DNA of 64,000 nucleotides from the NCBI GenBank assembly GCA_047967505.1, contig CM106538.1. One strand, written 5' to 3'. The stretch is from Dipteris shenzhenensis (lineage: Eukaryota > Polypodiophyta > Polypodiopsida > Gleicheniales). Each line of letters starts with the position of its first letter. Positions within the stretch are counted from its first letter, which is position 1. The translations under genes and the position numbers were made by a program. Shown in pieces: positions 1 through 11,995 of this stretch. The notes below the pieces were generated by a model, which made no database searches, was not told where the DNA came from, and saw only the letters and a list, made by a program, of their open reading frames with translations.

Positions 1-506
1 GTAATTTCATCACTTTTTGGTACTTCTATTCGGCACATCAAGAGTCATGACGTGATCTCCCTTGGTAGCTGCTCCTATGGCCTTCATCGCCACATCATTC
101 GAGGGCATCCTTGCCTGGTTCTTTACCGACATACCTCTTCGCATCAGGATGTGCACACTCTTGTGCGGTAACTACTTTTAGCTCATGGGTTCTCTGCCCT
201 TGCTATGCATAACATGAATGAAATCTTTTATATTTTTTATATGTTTGAGTTGAAGGTTCTCTCCCTTGAGTAGTCCCTCTAAAATGAATGTTTGAAGAGT
301 CAATAAAGGTCCTCTGCCTTGGATAGTCCTCCTAAAATGATGTATTTTCTTTTATATTTTTGGTGTGTAACTCCATGTTCCTAGTTAGTCCGTGGAGTCA
401 AGAGGGGGATGTACTGTGGGAGCCATGTATTGGCAGGTCTAGTTAGCAGGCCTGGCATATGAGTTCGAGGATGTTGGCGCATTGGTCTTCTAGACCTCTT
501 GAGTTG
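1..506. other. Unassigned intergenic/repeat DNA
   Basis: I recognise no gene here. A purine run at about 395-410 (gagtcaagagggggat) resembles a polypurine tract of an LTR retrotransposon, but I found no matching LTR or coding domain beside it, so this is only a possibility. Confidence 0.3.
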
Positions 507-520
507 TTCATGCATCCATG

Positions 521-1593
521 CTATAACATGAGCCTCTGAGCATGTTGATTCTCAAGCCATGAAAGCGCTTGGATCGATCTCTGAATCTCTGCCATCTGTG
601 AGCTCGTACCTGGGGTTGCTCGTACTGCTGGCTCTCCCTCTGTCTCCGTCTCCTCCGAGCTCTCCGTGAAAGCTGTTCCACTGGAGGCACCTCCAAGTCC
701 TGAGTCCACTGGAGGCTCCCTCGGAGGAGTCTCCTCTCGCTCTGCTGAATGAGTCGCAGAGACCCCTGGAGGCTGAGCTGTAGGCTCTGGGTCACTCGTA
801 GGATGCGATGGATCCGGAGTCTCTGATCGAGGCCGACGACTGGGGCAATCCCTAATAAAGTGACCTCTCTTCCGACAGAAAAGACACTGATCAGGAAGAC
901 CCTCGTACAAAACCCTCTGCTGAATTTGGATCCCATTTCCCATGGAGTACGAAATCAAAGTAGGCAAAGGTCGAGGAGGGGGGAACTCTGAAGTGATTTG
1001 ACCCTTGTATCACTTGTACCAGCAAGTGACTGAGCATAGGAAAGTCTAGCACCTGATGGGATGACTGTACCTGCCACACTAGCCATATGCTCCACAGCTC
1101 TGCGACAAGAGCTGACCTCATCAGGAAGTCGAGGGAAAAGCATCCAAAAAGAGACTTGTCGCGGTCTTGGGGAAGTAGTACTGAAGTGCTTCCGCCAAGG
1201 CCACAAATGGATGACTCTGCTTTGAAACTGAATCGGTGAGCTTGTAAGTACTCTTTGAGCTTGCTCTGCAGACTGAAGGCCAAAAGAAAAGTACCCTCTG
1301 CCAAGCAATCGGAAAACCGTAACTGAGACATCTAATGAGGCCATGCTGGTGTACACCCAATCACGTGACTGTTGGCTTCTACCGGGTAGAAAGCCAATGA
1401 TGTGCGTCAAACGAAAACCCTCCTCTGCTACCTCAATCATCTGCACAATGTCGGGAGGAAAAGAAACTGTGACTTCAATCTCCTCAAGTTCGGCGACGGG
1501 AGTGGCATTAGTGTCCTCCATTGTCTCAGCTTGCGCTGTCCTGAGGGGAGGAGCTACCTCTGCTGAAAATACCCACCAAGAACTCGCAACCAA
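521..1593 (-). pseudogene. LINE ORF1-like protein (DUF4283 plus CCHC knuckle), frameshifted
   Basis: Two minus-strand reading frames overlap near 960 and together resemble the first ORF of plant L1-type LINEs. The N-terminal frame (1593 down to 955) carries a DUF4283-like nucleic-acid-binding region, visible as GRGYFSFGLQSAEQAQRVL followed by HLWPWRKHF. The second frame (967 down to 521) carries a classical CCHC knuckle, CLFCRKRGHFIRDC, then a Ser/Pro/Glu-rich tail ending in a short coiled segment. In an intact LINE these form one RNA-binding protein that coats the element RNA. The frame change and the absence of an adjacent endonuclease/RT ORF show this copy is dead. The same LINE lineage is represented elsewhere in the window at 8.9-10.6, 18.4-19.2 and 48.6-49.1 kb. 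Confidence 0.72.
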
Positions 1594-1819
1594 CCACTAG
1601 TCAATCCCCAAAAACTTGGTTAATGAATGCCCCAAACTTCAGCCTGCGTGGGATGAAAACAAGCCGCTCAATGCTGAAGTAGAAAGCTCCACCAATGCCC
1701 TGGAAACAGCCCAGGAACTCAGCTCCCTGGAACACGAGCAGAGCAGCCCCGGAGAGGGCCTTGAAGCAGCCCAGCTTGAAGCGCAAGGGAGGGGCGGACA
1801 ACAGCGACTGGCAGCCTGA

Positions 1820-2040
1820 AAGGCGGCCTGAAGGGGCGACCTGAAGGGCAAGGGGGGCGCGACCAGCAGGGTGCGGCCAGACGTACTCAAGGGGGGCACG
1901 ATCAGCAGGGCGCGGCCAGACGGGCTGAAGGGGGGCGACCTAAAGGGCGCGGCCAAGGGAGCAGGGCGCCGCCAAGGGAGCCTGCGCGGCCAAGGGAGCA
2001 GGGCGCGGCCAAGGGAGCAGGGCGTTGCCAAGGGGGCTGG
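1820..2040. repeat. GC-rich minisatellite, unit about 19-20 bp
   Basis: The stretch is dominated by variants of GGCCAAGGGAGCAGGGCGC. The repeats are regular from about 1951 to 2035 and more degenerate to the left. Open frames through it on both strands are low-complexity Pro/Ala/Leu sequence and are not convincing genes. Confidence 0.7.
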
Positions 2041-2166
2041 GTGATGGCGACGGGTGGTGGCGGGCAGCTGCAGACGGGAGCTCCTCCAAGATCGTTGGCT
2101 AGCCCTTCCCTCAACACATTCACTAGGATGTTGAATTCTGATCGGCTTTGGGATTTCCCTCCATTT

Positions 2167-3260
2167 CTACTTCGCATTTTGAGACCACCATCTGAGCCGT
2201 CCGACGTTCCTTGTCATGCGGACAATCTTTCCACTGATGAGGTTGAGGCATCTAAAACATAAGCCTTCTTCCTCGCTTTCTCTTTTTGTTCTAGGGTCAA
2301 AGAAGATTTCGACAAAGCTTGGGCTGCCATTCTCTTCATTCCTGGCCACTAGGCTGTGAGGCACTACTCTTACTAATCCCGTTCTTCTCAAACCTACTCT
2401 TTTTTGGGTACTCATACCGAGTCCCAGCCTGCACAAATCCACTTGGCTTGTTACCTTTGGCATCTTCATAGTTCTAGGCTATGGCAATTGCTTCATCTAG
2501 AGTGTTTGCATATTTAGCCTGAACTTCCATCTTGATTTGATCATTTAGTCTGAAAATAAAATCCTTTACTTGCAGCGATTGAGAAAGAGGTTCATATACT
2601 TTCATTACACATTCCCTAAATTTATTAATATATTCAGCCGCTGACAAATCTCTTTGACGAAGGCCCCCATACTGATCCCAAGCTCGGGATGCTTCCTCAG
2701 GAGGCAAGTTTCCTAAATTCTTTCTTGAACCCCTCCTAGGTAGTGGATGCCACACCATCCTTTTGTTGTTTGATCCACTACCTCATCAAACATATGAGTA
2801 GCCTCACGGATTTTCTTCATGTCATTCTTGATTTCACAAATGGCAAAAGTTTCATCCCATTTGTGTAACTAGGCTTCTATGACATCAGAGCTACGGTTAG
2901 TCATCCGACTAGAATACTTTTCTAGCCTATATTTGGTAACATTAGGTATCTTAGCCCTCCTAGGCTCAACCGTATGTATACTGGTTTCAGGATCCATTGG
3001 AGCTTTTTGTTTTTCCTCCCTGGATGGTCTTGCAAACATACTATGAACCATCTGTCTGAATTCTGATTGCCTACATTTTCATGTAGTTGTCGAGACAAAA
3101 TTTGTTGTAAGGCATCCTCTAAAAAAGCAATCCTACCTGACAATGTATATGCAATTGGGCGCGACACTTGTTGTGTTGGCCGGACTCCCAATTCTACAGG
3201 ATCCACCCATGTGGCTTCTTCTTCAACCTCCATTGTTGCTATAGCTTTGCCTTTGTCCAT
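2167..3260 (-). pseudogene. Ty3/gypsy Gag remnant (element D)
   Basis: Reading right to left on the minus strand: an N-terminal region starting at 3260 (MDKGKAIATMEVEEEATW), a retrotransposon gag domain at 2758-2474 (SAAEYINKFRECVMKVYEPL followed by SLQVKDFIFRLNDQIKMEV), then a CCHC-like stretch near 2260-2200 (CFRCLNL, then DCPH only after a frame change). Gag would form the capsid of virus-like particles. Several frame breaks and stops separate the pieces, and no protease or pol of this element remains to the left. The primer-binding site at 4027-4038 lies on the correct side and strand to belong to it. Confidence 0.65.
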
Positions 3261-4026
3261 AAACTCTTACATAATCCCAAATATTCACAACTGATCAAAG
3301 TCCTTAACAATAAAGCTGTAAATTCACACCTTTTCCCTATGCTAGGGAAATACCTGCAATCTCAAATTAACTCTAAGAGGAAACTTTAAACAAAACTGAT
3401 TTTGGAAGGAAAGGAATGTTAAGCCCCTTGGTTAGGTTCTTGCAAGATGGTGGTCACATGAGGCTTGACAAAGTTGTTAAAGGAAGAGCCTCCACGCTCA
3501 AACTCAACCAACTTCCCACCTGGCAATTGGAAGCCAAAGCACTGTACCGAATGTGAAGCCTTTGATAGTTGCATTCATTATCATCTACCAACCAATAAAA
3601 TTGTGACGTCCCGAAACATGGGTTTCCTCACACAAGCCAACGATTGTGTCATAGTCAAACACCCTTTGCACACCAATTCCATCAAGATTCACGTCAGTCA
3701 TGAACGAAGCTTACGTCCATTTCAACCCTTCAAGAAACTAGAGAAAAAGAGTCACGTTTCTGTTAGCTTGGACATGTATAAGGAATTTTGTAAATAATTT
3801 CCTTTGTTAGAATTTGTCCGTTAGTCCTTGGCAGAACAATTCGGAGACAATCCTGTTTCTTGATGGTCTCTCTCCGTTAGAGTTTCTTCGTCCTTTGCCT
3901 ACATAGAGATATAGTGGTCTCCTTCCATCACAACCTGCACCACCACTAGTCAAACTAGACCCAGTCATGTCCGCACGTTGGCCAATGAGTGCAAACGTTT
4001 CCCAATTCCCTTGTCACCAACCTGCC
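3261..4026 (-). other. Leader of gypsy element D, no supported gene
   Basis: This lies between the Gag start and the primer-binding site and is best read as the untranslated leader of the same minus-strand element. A plus-strand frame at 3465-3797 encodes 110 residues but matches no family I recognise and probably is not a gene. Confidence 0.45.
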
Positions 4027-4038
4027 GCTCTGATACCA
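4027..4038 (-). promoter_or_regulatory. tRNA-iMet primer-binding site of gypsy element D
   Basis: The minus strand reads TGGTATCAGAGC, complementary to the 3' end of plant initiator Met-tRNA, two bases inside a TG dinucleotide at 4041. Plus-strand bases from 4041 (TGATAAGCGC...) would be the inner end of the 5' LTR, which I follow only loosely to about 4490. Confidence 0.65.
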
Positions 4039-4499
4039 AATGATAAGCGCAAGACACAACACTAATTTTCTTGTAGATCACGGGTGTAGGCACATGGTTA
4101 TTCTACCACCCAACCAATCTCTGGTAAAGCAAGCTCAAACATATCACACACGTTTTTCCTTCTGCATGCTTTCTTCAGAGCCCACAATTCCCTAGATGAA
4201 TCTGGATGCCACATGTCAATAATTTGAAGCCCCTAGCATACGTCCTTTTAACCCCTCACTTGGGATAATGTTAATTCCATTTGCCCCTTGGCAAATCACA
4301 CATTTAGGCGCACCTAGGCCCTCAGCCTTAGATTCATCTAGTCTGTGCCATTATGCCCTCACCAAGGACCTTGACATTGATTCCCTAAATGTTTACATGA
4401 AGCTCAATAAACTTTAATACAAAGGTTGGTCCACACAAAAGGAAAATGTCTAGCGATCCCTCCGAGGTCATGTTATCTCAACTAGAGCATAACAACTTG

Positions 4500-4790
4500 A
4501 TCCACGCACCTCTTGTAGCTTGACTTCGAGTCCGGCCAACGCGGCATACCCTCTTCTCAATCGGGCCTGTAGCGTTGGTTAGATCGTGAAGATCTGGTCG
4601 GAGAAAAGGACCTCCAAGTATGTGTAGGATGCAACCACCTCCACAGGCAGCCCTCCTAGGGTGAAATGCTCTCTGTGCATGGCTTCCGGGATGTGTTGAA
4701 GATCATGACCTTGGTTTTGCCAAGGTTGACCTTCAAATCATGTGTTGAAGATCATCACCTCGGTTTTGCCAACAAGCATCCCTCACAAAC
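4500..4790 (-). pseudogene. LINE reverse-transcriptase scrap with a 49-bp tandem duplication
   Basis: The minus strand gives a degraded thumb-side RT stretch related to VNLGKTKVMIFNT followed by a SYTYLG motif, the same block seen intact at 14.9-15.1 kb and on the plus strand near 34.5 kb. The segment beginning tgtgttgaagatcat is repeated at 4692 and 4741, a local tandem duplication. Confidence 0.55.
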
Positions 4791-4844
4791 ATGTTTAACC
4801 GGTGCATGCATGGGAACCATCATGTTTTGTGAATGCATTTTAAC

Positions 4845-6167
4845 CACAGTTAGGGGAAACGGAAACGGGGAAACGGGGAACGGAAACGGAAACGGAAATG
4901 TTTCGGGATTTTTGGGAGGGCTGAAACGGGGAAACGCCACGTCAGCAAGGGAGCTTTAGAAAAGGGAGTTTTGAGATGAGAACACACACATTTAGAATGC
5001 TACAGCCTACAGCCTACCTGTAACTTAAAATATAGTGCATAATACTTACCACATGGCACAATGTCACTTAGAAGTTAGAAGTTAGAACTTAGAACAAGTT
5101 ACAAATTATAACTTAGAACTTGGAGCTTAGAAGTTAACTTTAGCAGTGAGCAATACATATTACAAATATAAATGACAAATCTGAAATCAATGAGAAAAGC
5201 TGAAGATTGACAAGTTACAAAATGCCAAAGGTAATATAATATATGATTCATATATGAATTATGTCTCATTGTCAAGAGTCAAGACTCAAGACTCAAGAGT
5301 CACAAGTACAAAATTCAGATTCCCAAAAGCCTAGGCTCTAAGCCTTAAGGCCAACCGCTACATCATTGATGATATGATCAAAATCCATAATGTAGATTCT
5401 AGAATCTAGATAGCTCAGCTGCTCAAGAGTCCTCCTCCTCCTCCTCCTCCTCCTCCTCCACTGCCATCTCCTCATCGTCCTCCCCCTCCTCATCATCATC
5501 AGTGAGGGTGTCATCAGGCTTATGAAAACCAATGAACTTGTCATGAGTGTACTCCTGTCTCATCCTGTTAAGCAAACGCAAGTTTGCATTAACAAAGACA
5601 AGATCGTTCGCCTTGTGTGCTTTGAGACGGTTCCTCTTCTTTGTATGGATGTGGGCAAAGTTGCTCCACATGCGCTCACAAGAGGAGGAGCTACAACCCT
5701 GGCTGAGAATCCGAATGGCAAGCGATTGCAGCTGTGGGGAATCAGCTCCATAATCCTCCCACCATGTAACAGACCCAACTCGAAATCTGAAATTTGAAAG
5801 ATCATAAAATTCAGATATATGGCAAAGCTCATGAAATCTGAAAATTATGAATCATTAAATAGTAAAATTTAAGAATTTAAATGAGTTAGGATTACCTGTC
5901 ATGTTGGGCATCTGGCCATCCAAATATGCCCTCCTTATTGCGGTAATTGGCGAGCTGGTCCTTCATTGTCCGGTGAGCCTCTGGCATTTGCACCATCTTC
6001 TGAAGAGCGAGGTTCCAACCATGGACCACCTCTGCATCACTTTGTTGGGCAGTTGCCTTGTGTTGAAACTTTGGGTCCAACACAAATGCAGCCGCATGAA
6101 TGGGAGAGTAGTACTGATTTCACCTAGTCACAGCCAAGTCCTCCAGCTCTTTCAACCTGTGGGGATC
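4845..6167 (-). mobile_element. 3' half of a hAT transposon, minus strand, intron retained
   Basis: The left end is CACAGTTAGGGGAAACGG, an inverted-terminal-repeat sequence shared with the hAT copies at 57,617, 49,092 and 26,825. It is followed by an array of AAACGG motifs (4855-4910), the subterminal region. Coding sequence on the minus strand has an upstream exon (6167 down to 5896), a 109-bp intron with GT and AG ends (5895-5787) and a last exon (5786 down to about 5423). The last exon holds the hAT C-terminal dimerisation block, from WWEDYGADSPQLQSLA through SSSSCERMW to the acidic Glu-rich tail. The 5' half is missing: at about 6167 the sequence switches to gypsy integrase. No frame lesion is visible in the part that remains, and it supplies the ancestral state for the damaged copy at 57.6-60.1 kb. 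Confidence 0.8.
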
Positions 6168-7138
6168 TTCCAGCTGCCCATTTATTTATTATACACATCT
6201 TTAGACACCACGGCATGCCCAAGTCTATAGTATCAGATAGAGACTCAAAGTTCACTAGTAACTTCTGGTAGGCTTTGTTTGAGAACCTTGGAACTCTTCT
6301 AAGTTTCTCCTCAGCTTTTCATCCTCAAACGGATGGCCAAACTGAAGTTACGAATAGTACACTCTTGGATTTGCTGAAATTTTATGTGCATGACCAGCAA
6401 ACCTTTTGGGAGAAATTCCTTCCTCTTGTGGAGTTTGCTTATAACAACACAATTCATTCCTCCACTGGAAAAGCTCCTTTCGAAATTGTATATGGTAGAT
6501 CTTTACCAACTCTATCATGCAAACAAAAGAGAAAATCTTTGCCGCTGATCAATTCGTGGAGGATTATGACTCTGCTTATGCCACGGTTTGAGCAGCCATT
6601 CAAAAGGCACAGGAGAAACAAAGAGCAGCTGCAAATAAAAGACGGAGGGCGTTTGCAGTGAAAGAAGGCCAATGGGTCTTATTGAAATTTGAGAAAGCCC
6701 GGTTAAAAACCAAAGTGGGCAAAAAGCGCATCTACTTTAAGCTATCCTTTCGATATTATGGTCCTTTTTAGGTGTTGCAGGTAATAAATGATGTCTCAGT
6801 CCGATTGAGACTTCCAGAGCATTGGAAGATCCACAATGTCTTTCACATAAGCTTGGTGAAACCCTTCATTGGGGAACCACCTCAAGAGCCCACACTGGAC
6901 GATGCACCTGAAGTAGAGGACACTGAGATCTTGTTGATCCCATAGCAAATTATTTTGCATAACTTCACTACGGGACGTCGAGGCACGACTCGCAAAATGT
7001 ATCTTTTGAAGTTCAGAGGGCTCCCATCCACCGATGCCCAATGGGTGGACAGAGCTATATTTCAGGAGTGTCCTGAAATCCTGGATGCTTATGAGGAAGC
7101 ATTTCAGTTGCGGACAACCGAATGAAAGACGGAGGGAA
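6168..7138 (+). pseudogene. Ty3/gypsy integrase C-terminus and chromodomain (element E)
   Basis: Plus-strand frames encode the end of a chromovirus polyprotein: the integrase core end ([11 protein letters not shown], then FHPQTDGQTEVTNSTLLDLL and FAYNNTIHSSTGKAPFEIVY), the GPF/Y-like stretch (RYYGPF) and a C-terminal chromodomain (RRGTTRKMYLLKFRGLPSTD followed by AQWVDRAIF). Integrase inserts the cDNA; the chromodomain is thought to steer it to modified chromatin. At least one frameshift (near 6530-6660) and several stops (including one in RYYGPF-stop) inactivate it. It belongs to the same family as elements A and C. The purine run gacggagggaa just before 7139 fits a polypurine tract. Confidence 0.8.
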
Positions 7139-8915
7139 TGTCATCCTGCTTCAACATGTATCCACTTGCTTGGTACTATTTCTTTTTGTTTTTCAATAAG
7201 TATGCTTATTAAGAAATGAAATGTTTTCCTACTGTTCAGTTACGGACAATGGGGACTAGGTCTAGCATTTGAGGGTGGACCCCCTTGCTTGGGGTTATGG
7301 GCATTAGTGACCCACAAGAGTGATGGCCTCTCTTTGAGAGGGACATTTGGAAACCACACCCCACCTGAGTACCCAAACATGGGACCAATCAAATGCACAG
7401 ATTGCATACCGACCTAGGAACCATTCAAGAGAATGTTCCCTGAGCTTTGGGTGTGGGCCTGGCAGCATGCCAAGAGTAATGGAGATACAAGATAAGACGA
7501 CAAACAAATGAGCTCAGTATGGCTCAATTATGACCTTAGAGTACGTCAATAGATAGTCTAAGCTGTTAGGAACCCGTGGGTGCGATTTGAATTGAATTCT
7601 GACAACTTTGAAATTTTAGGGTTTTTGAAAGTGACATGTGGCAGACTGCCACATGGAATCTGAGCTGGCAGGTCAGTCCACCTGTCCCACACATGTGGCA
7701 GCATGCATGGCAAGTGGTAGGGCATGCAGGCCAAGTGTTTGGCCCCAAATCTGGTAGATTTGGGGCAGGTTGTGGGCTGTCCTCTTTGGGACTGCAGCCC
7801 ACCAAAAATCTGGGACAAGTGTCCACCTTCCACTCTAGGCCTAAGGGGGGGGGCTGAGCCTATAAAAGAAGGCCTCTCCTCTTCATTCCTCACATGAAAA
7901 ATTCGTCACTTTTCTTCTCCCTCCTTTTGGATGATGCAGCAGAACCTCTTCAGCTCCTTGAGTGCAGCCAGCTTCTCCCCAGGCCATTCTCTCACCTCAG
8001 CAGCACTTTCTCTCTCTACAACAGCACATTCTCTCTCTACAGTTCCAGCCCCTCCTCTCCAGAAATCTGCCCCCTCTCAGCTCTTCTGGAACAGCAGCAG
8101 CATCCTCTCTCCTTCTCCTAGCCTGGAGCAGCCATAGCCCCTTTCTCTCTCCTACTGCAGTCTTTCTCTCTCTACTGCAGAATTTCTCTCTCTACTGTTC
8201 CAGCCCATTTCCCTTGCAGAATTCTGCCTTTCTGTGCAGCTCTGGAACAGCAGCAGCTCCTCTCTTACATCCCCTCCCTTGGGATCAGCATTGGCACTCT
8301 CTCTCTACAGCTATCACTCCATAAAAGCTTTCTCTCTCTAGCCTACAGGCTGTTTTTTCTAAGCTGTTCTCATTCCAGCCCCTTTTCCACACTCTCCTCA
8401 CCCAAGGTAGCTTCAGAGGCATCAAGGACTTCATCTACAAAAGGGTCAAGTCACGAAGGGAGCCTGTATTGTCAAGTTTATCTCATTTACAGCACTATTT
8501 CATGTTGTTTCTACTCTCTTTCTAGAAACTAGTGCTTGTCTCTAATGTTGGATGTAAGTGGTGATTGTTGCAGGCTTCTTCCTTGTGGATTGGGCAAGCC
8601 AAGAGTTGAAACCGGAGCTTGAAGTCCTCCTTTGTGTTGTCTACCTTACACATATGCTCTTGAGTCTTGTATCTAGGTCCTAGGTTTTCACCGAGTTCAT
8701 TGGTTTGGAAGGTGCATTGCACCTTGGTCTTGTATCTCCATTTTCAAGAATAAAGTGAGCCTGGATAAGGGGGGGGGCCTCGTCTTGGCCCCTCAATCAT
8801 ATTGCATTTTCCAATGATGTCACTTTGTGTTTAAGCTGTGTAAGTCTTAATTCCAGCTTAATTGCAAACTCTTAAGTTCAAGTATATGTGTTTGGCAACT
8901 CGCAATCATCTCATT
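7139..8915 (+). repeat. Long 3' LTR of gypsy element E
   Basis: The LTR begins with TGTCATCCTG immediately after the polypurine tract. It holds a TATA box (TATAAAAG, 7861-7868), a C/T-rich leader with repeated ctctctctac motifs (7980-8340), and a polyadenylation signal AATAAA at 8749-8754. The right end is not exact: LINE sequence is present by about 8940. The 8725-8810 part (cttggtcttgtatctc, aataaa, a G-run, cctcgtcttggcc) recurs at 60,085-60,200. A piece around 7230-7290 (ggtctagcatttg, then gggtggaccc) recurs at 50,380-50,440. Short open frames inside it are not genes. Confidence 0.6.
7861..7868 (+). promoter_or_regulatory. TATA box of the element E LTR
   Basis: TATAAAAG sits in the middle of the LTR with a C/T-rich leader about 30 bp downstream, the usual arrangement for the U3/R boundary. 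The AATAAA at 8749-8754 would end the transcript. Confidence 0.5.
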
Positions 8916-8939
8916 CAAACGCCTCTGCAAAATCCGTTG

Positions 8940-10560
8940 TCTGAATTAATAGAAAGCACCGAGTAGTACTAGTGTGTACCGTATCTGTCCAAGTACTGGC
9001 CAAGATCTGAGAAGGGTGAACCTGAGAACCCTCCAAAGCCTCAGTGCATCTGGCTCTCCAAATGTGCCATGCTGCAATGCTAGCTAAGACGTCCCATGGA
9101 GAGTCAACCGAGGAATGAGCAGCCCTGAAGAGAGTGGCCGGAACATCCTCTAGAGAGCTCGACTCCACAAGGTGTCGTCGAATGTGAAGAGCCCAAGAGG
9201 AGTCAAGTCTCTCAAAGAAGACCTCGGGCCCTGAAAGAGTGAGCCATGCCACTGATCCCTAGGTCATGTAGAAAGGTAGGTGAACAAAAGTGCTGAGAAG
9301 TCTTGCCATCCCCTTTCATATGATTCTCGCCTGTCTGCAATCCCAAAGGCAGTGCTGTATTGTCTCCAAAGCAGAAAGGCAATGAGGGCAAGAAGGGTCA
9401 GATCCGAACCTGGATCTCCATTGGTTCACTGCTATCCCACCATGAATAGAAAGCCAAAAGAAGAGTGATTTTTCTATTCCGATGGGATTTCCAGAGCCTC
9501 TGCCAAAAATTTTTTTGCAAGTCAGCAGAAATCTGAAAGTTCTCCCAATAAGGAGCTCTGGTAGGCCTCCAACCCTTACAGCTGAGCTAGAATTTCCTGG
9601 CATTACTGACCGTGTAACGAAAGAAGGGGATGCCCTTCTGTCGGTGCCCTTCTTCCATCCATTCCCATTCCCCAGGGTCCCACTGCAAAAACTTAATTGG
9701 GACACCTCCATAGAGCCACAGCCTCCATGAGCCGAGGGCAAAGCCCACTATCCTGACTGGTTGAAACGGTATCTCCAACAAGATATCGTATGTGGATCTG
9801 GACAGCCTGTCCCCCGAAGAAACATCAAAGACTAAGGCATCCTCATGTATGTCATGAAAAGCAATCACCTGTAAAGGAACTCCCAATCTGGAAAATGCCA
9901 TTCCAAGGGCAAGGCTGCATCAATCTGATGGACTCTCCCTGCACTTCCTGAGATTAAGAACCATCTGGGCCTGTCGGTCTGCAGGAAGCTTCCTGAATGC
10001 TTTCCATGCTCCCACGGTAGATGCAGGGCCCCTCTCCCATCTTGCGGACAACCTTGTTTGACCCCATGGTGATCATCTCTTCTATCCACCCTGCAACTTT
10101 TCGAACCCGACCTGAGACTCTCTCATAAAGTGCCATGACTGCCCAAGTGCTCCCCTTGTCGCATCCCAACTGCCATAGGCGTCTAATGAGTCGGGCCCTT
10201 GGTACCATGCCAAACGCCTTGTGAAAATCCACAAAGTAGTAGTAGACCCTCTGTCTCCATGGCCTGGCCTAGCCTGGCCTCCTCAATAACCTCTTGATAG
10301 TTAGTATATGAACTATGGTCCCATGATCTACCCGGAAACCTAGTTGTCCCATGGCTCTGAAACCCCAATGTTCTGCTACCAGGCTAACCTCTCCGTCGCG
10401 TTGATGCATAGATCTTGGACATGACATGTCCAATCATAATGGTCCTTGTAGTTTTGCGGGCTCATGGGATCTCCTGCCTTGTGTATGGGGGTGATGGTGT
10501 TAAGGGTCCAAGTTTGTGGGAAGCATGTGCAGACTACTTCATTGAAAAGCTTCGCTAAGA
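8940..10560 (-). pseudogene. LINE ORF2 fragment (RT plus zf-RVT), minus strand
   Basis: Right to left the order is: RT N-terminal part at 10560-10400 (ITPIHKAGDPMSPQNYK), RT palm pieces at 10370-9865 (DFHKAFGMVPRARLIRRLW, then VMALYERVSGRVR), and the C-terminal zf-RVT domain at 9741-9300 with the CX2CX8HX4C pattern CPHCLSALETIQHCLWDC. A tail follows at 9252-8911 (HIWRARCTEALEG). The RT region with the YADD active site is largely deleted or scrambled, and there are multiple frameshifts. The zf-RVT tail is closely related to the LINE copy at 18,367-19,198. Confidence 0.75.
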
Positions 10561-10566
10561 TCGGGG

Positions 10567-10710
10567 CCATGTATTGATTCCATATGCAAATGCCAACAAA
10601 TGCTTTCATTGCAAGGAAGAGGGACATGTAGCACGTGAATGCCCAAAGCACAAAATGAAGGGGAAAGCTGATGATAGGATGAGCAGAAAGGCAAGAAGCA
10701 ATTTCACACC
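10567..10710 (+). pseudogene. Gypsy Gag zinc-knuckle fragment
   Basis: A short plus-strand piece encodes CFHCKEEGHVARECPKHK, a CCHC knuckle closest to the one in element A at about 19,260 (CFKCKEPGHVSRDCPKW). It is flanked on the left by LINE sequence and on the right by the end of a copia LTR, so it is an isolated Gag scrap. Confidence 0.65.
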
Positions 10711-11019
10711 CCACACACACTGTATGAGCTCCTGGGCTATTCTATTAGTCTTATGCTGTGCTTACCCTCTGTTGGTCGATTTCTAACATGGTATCAGGGC
10801 CCACGGAGGAGGCTCACAGGTGTGGGAGCTTGAAGGCAGGGGCCTTGCTGAAGGACGACCCTGATTCAGAGGCTCTTGGGAATCGACTTCCACGATTGGA
10901 GGACAATGCCCATGCCCTTGCGAGAAGGAGGGTGACTCAGGTTTAGTTAGGTACATACAGAGTTCTGGTCTACAGAAGGTTGAGTTTGATTGACTTTGCT
11001 GTGTGGTTTAGCAGTAGAG

Positions 11020-11995
11020 ATGTCGGTTTCAGAAGCCTCTTTAGCTCCTTCTCTTCCTTCCTCGTCTCCCAAACTTCTTCTTTCACCATCCCTTACTTTG
11101 GAGAGTCTGGGAAACTGAATAGGTCAAACTACCCAATCTAGAAAGTGAAGATTTGGAGTCATTTAGTGGCTCGGAAGCTGTGGAAATTGACAACGGGAGT
11201 GGAGGTGAAGCCGAAGGATATGGTGGACAACAAGGGGAAGATACTCATACCAAAGGATGGAGAGGAGCTCGAAGGTTGGGAAGATAGAGATGCCCACGTC
11301 ATGGCATTGATCATAGGGACTACGGTGGACTCTGTACTTCCTCACATCCAGATGGCCGACATGTCAGTAGAGGTGTGGACCATTCTGAAGGATCTGTACA
11401 AGACAAATAACACATTTTGGATCTTGCTTCTTCAGCATCAGCTCTACAACCTGGATTTGGATGAGGGAGATTCGGTACATGACCACTTGACGAAGGTCAA
11501 GGTGGTGAGGGATTGACTAGCATTGGTTGGTCATAAGGTGGACTCGTGCCATTTGGCCTTGATGGTACTGAGGAGGCTACCTCAGAGTTTCAAAAGATTC
11601 AATTGTGACAGCAGGATAGAGGACCAATCCTCTGACTTTTGAGGAGTTGGGTCCATTACTGCTCTAGGAAGAAGCTAGGGAGAAGCTCTACAACAACAAC
11701 AAAGATGACAAGGCGTTGTTGGCAAAAGATTACGGAGGCAAGGGAAAGGGCAAGCCTAATGGTGGCAAGTCCAAGAAGGATGACTCTGATGATGAGGACA
11801 CTTCCCAGAAGAGGAAGTAGAAGAAGTGGTTCTATTGTGATACGCCAAGCCATTTTGCAAAAGATTGCAGAAAGAAGAAGGTGGATGAGAAAAACAAGAG
11901 GGAATCCGACTCAGATTCAGAGGGCAATACAAGAGCCAAAGCTAATGTGGTGATTGAAGAACTATTCTTGGTGACATCTCCATGTGTTACTGAGG
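11020..11995 (+). pseudogene. Copia Gag remnant
   Basis: The frame opens at the ATG at 11,020 (MSVSEASLAPSLPSSSPK) and shows the UBN2-like Gag pattern: ARKLWKLTTGVEVKP, DAHVMALIIGTTVDSVL, VEVWTILKDLYKTN, LDEGDSVHDHLTKVK. A degenerate zinc knuckle follows at about 11,840-11,880 (WFYCDTPSHFAKDCRKKK, with only one of the two leading cysteines). Stops at about 11,119, 11,514 and 11,639 break the frame. Intact Gag would form the particle shell for copia RNA. Confidence 0.7.

Noticed and set aside
1639-2031. Pro/Leu/Ala-rich minus-strand frame of 130 codons
   Set aside because: Product of the GC-rich minisatellite; no protein features.
7894-8324. Overlapping Ser/Leu/Pro-rich frames on the plus strand
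   Set aside because: They come from ctctctctac repeats in the LTR leader and are not supported as genes.
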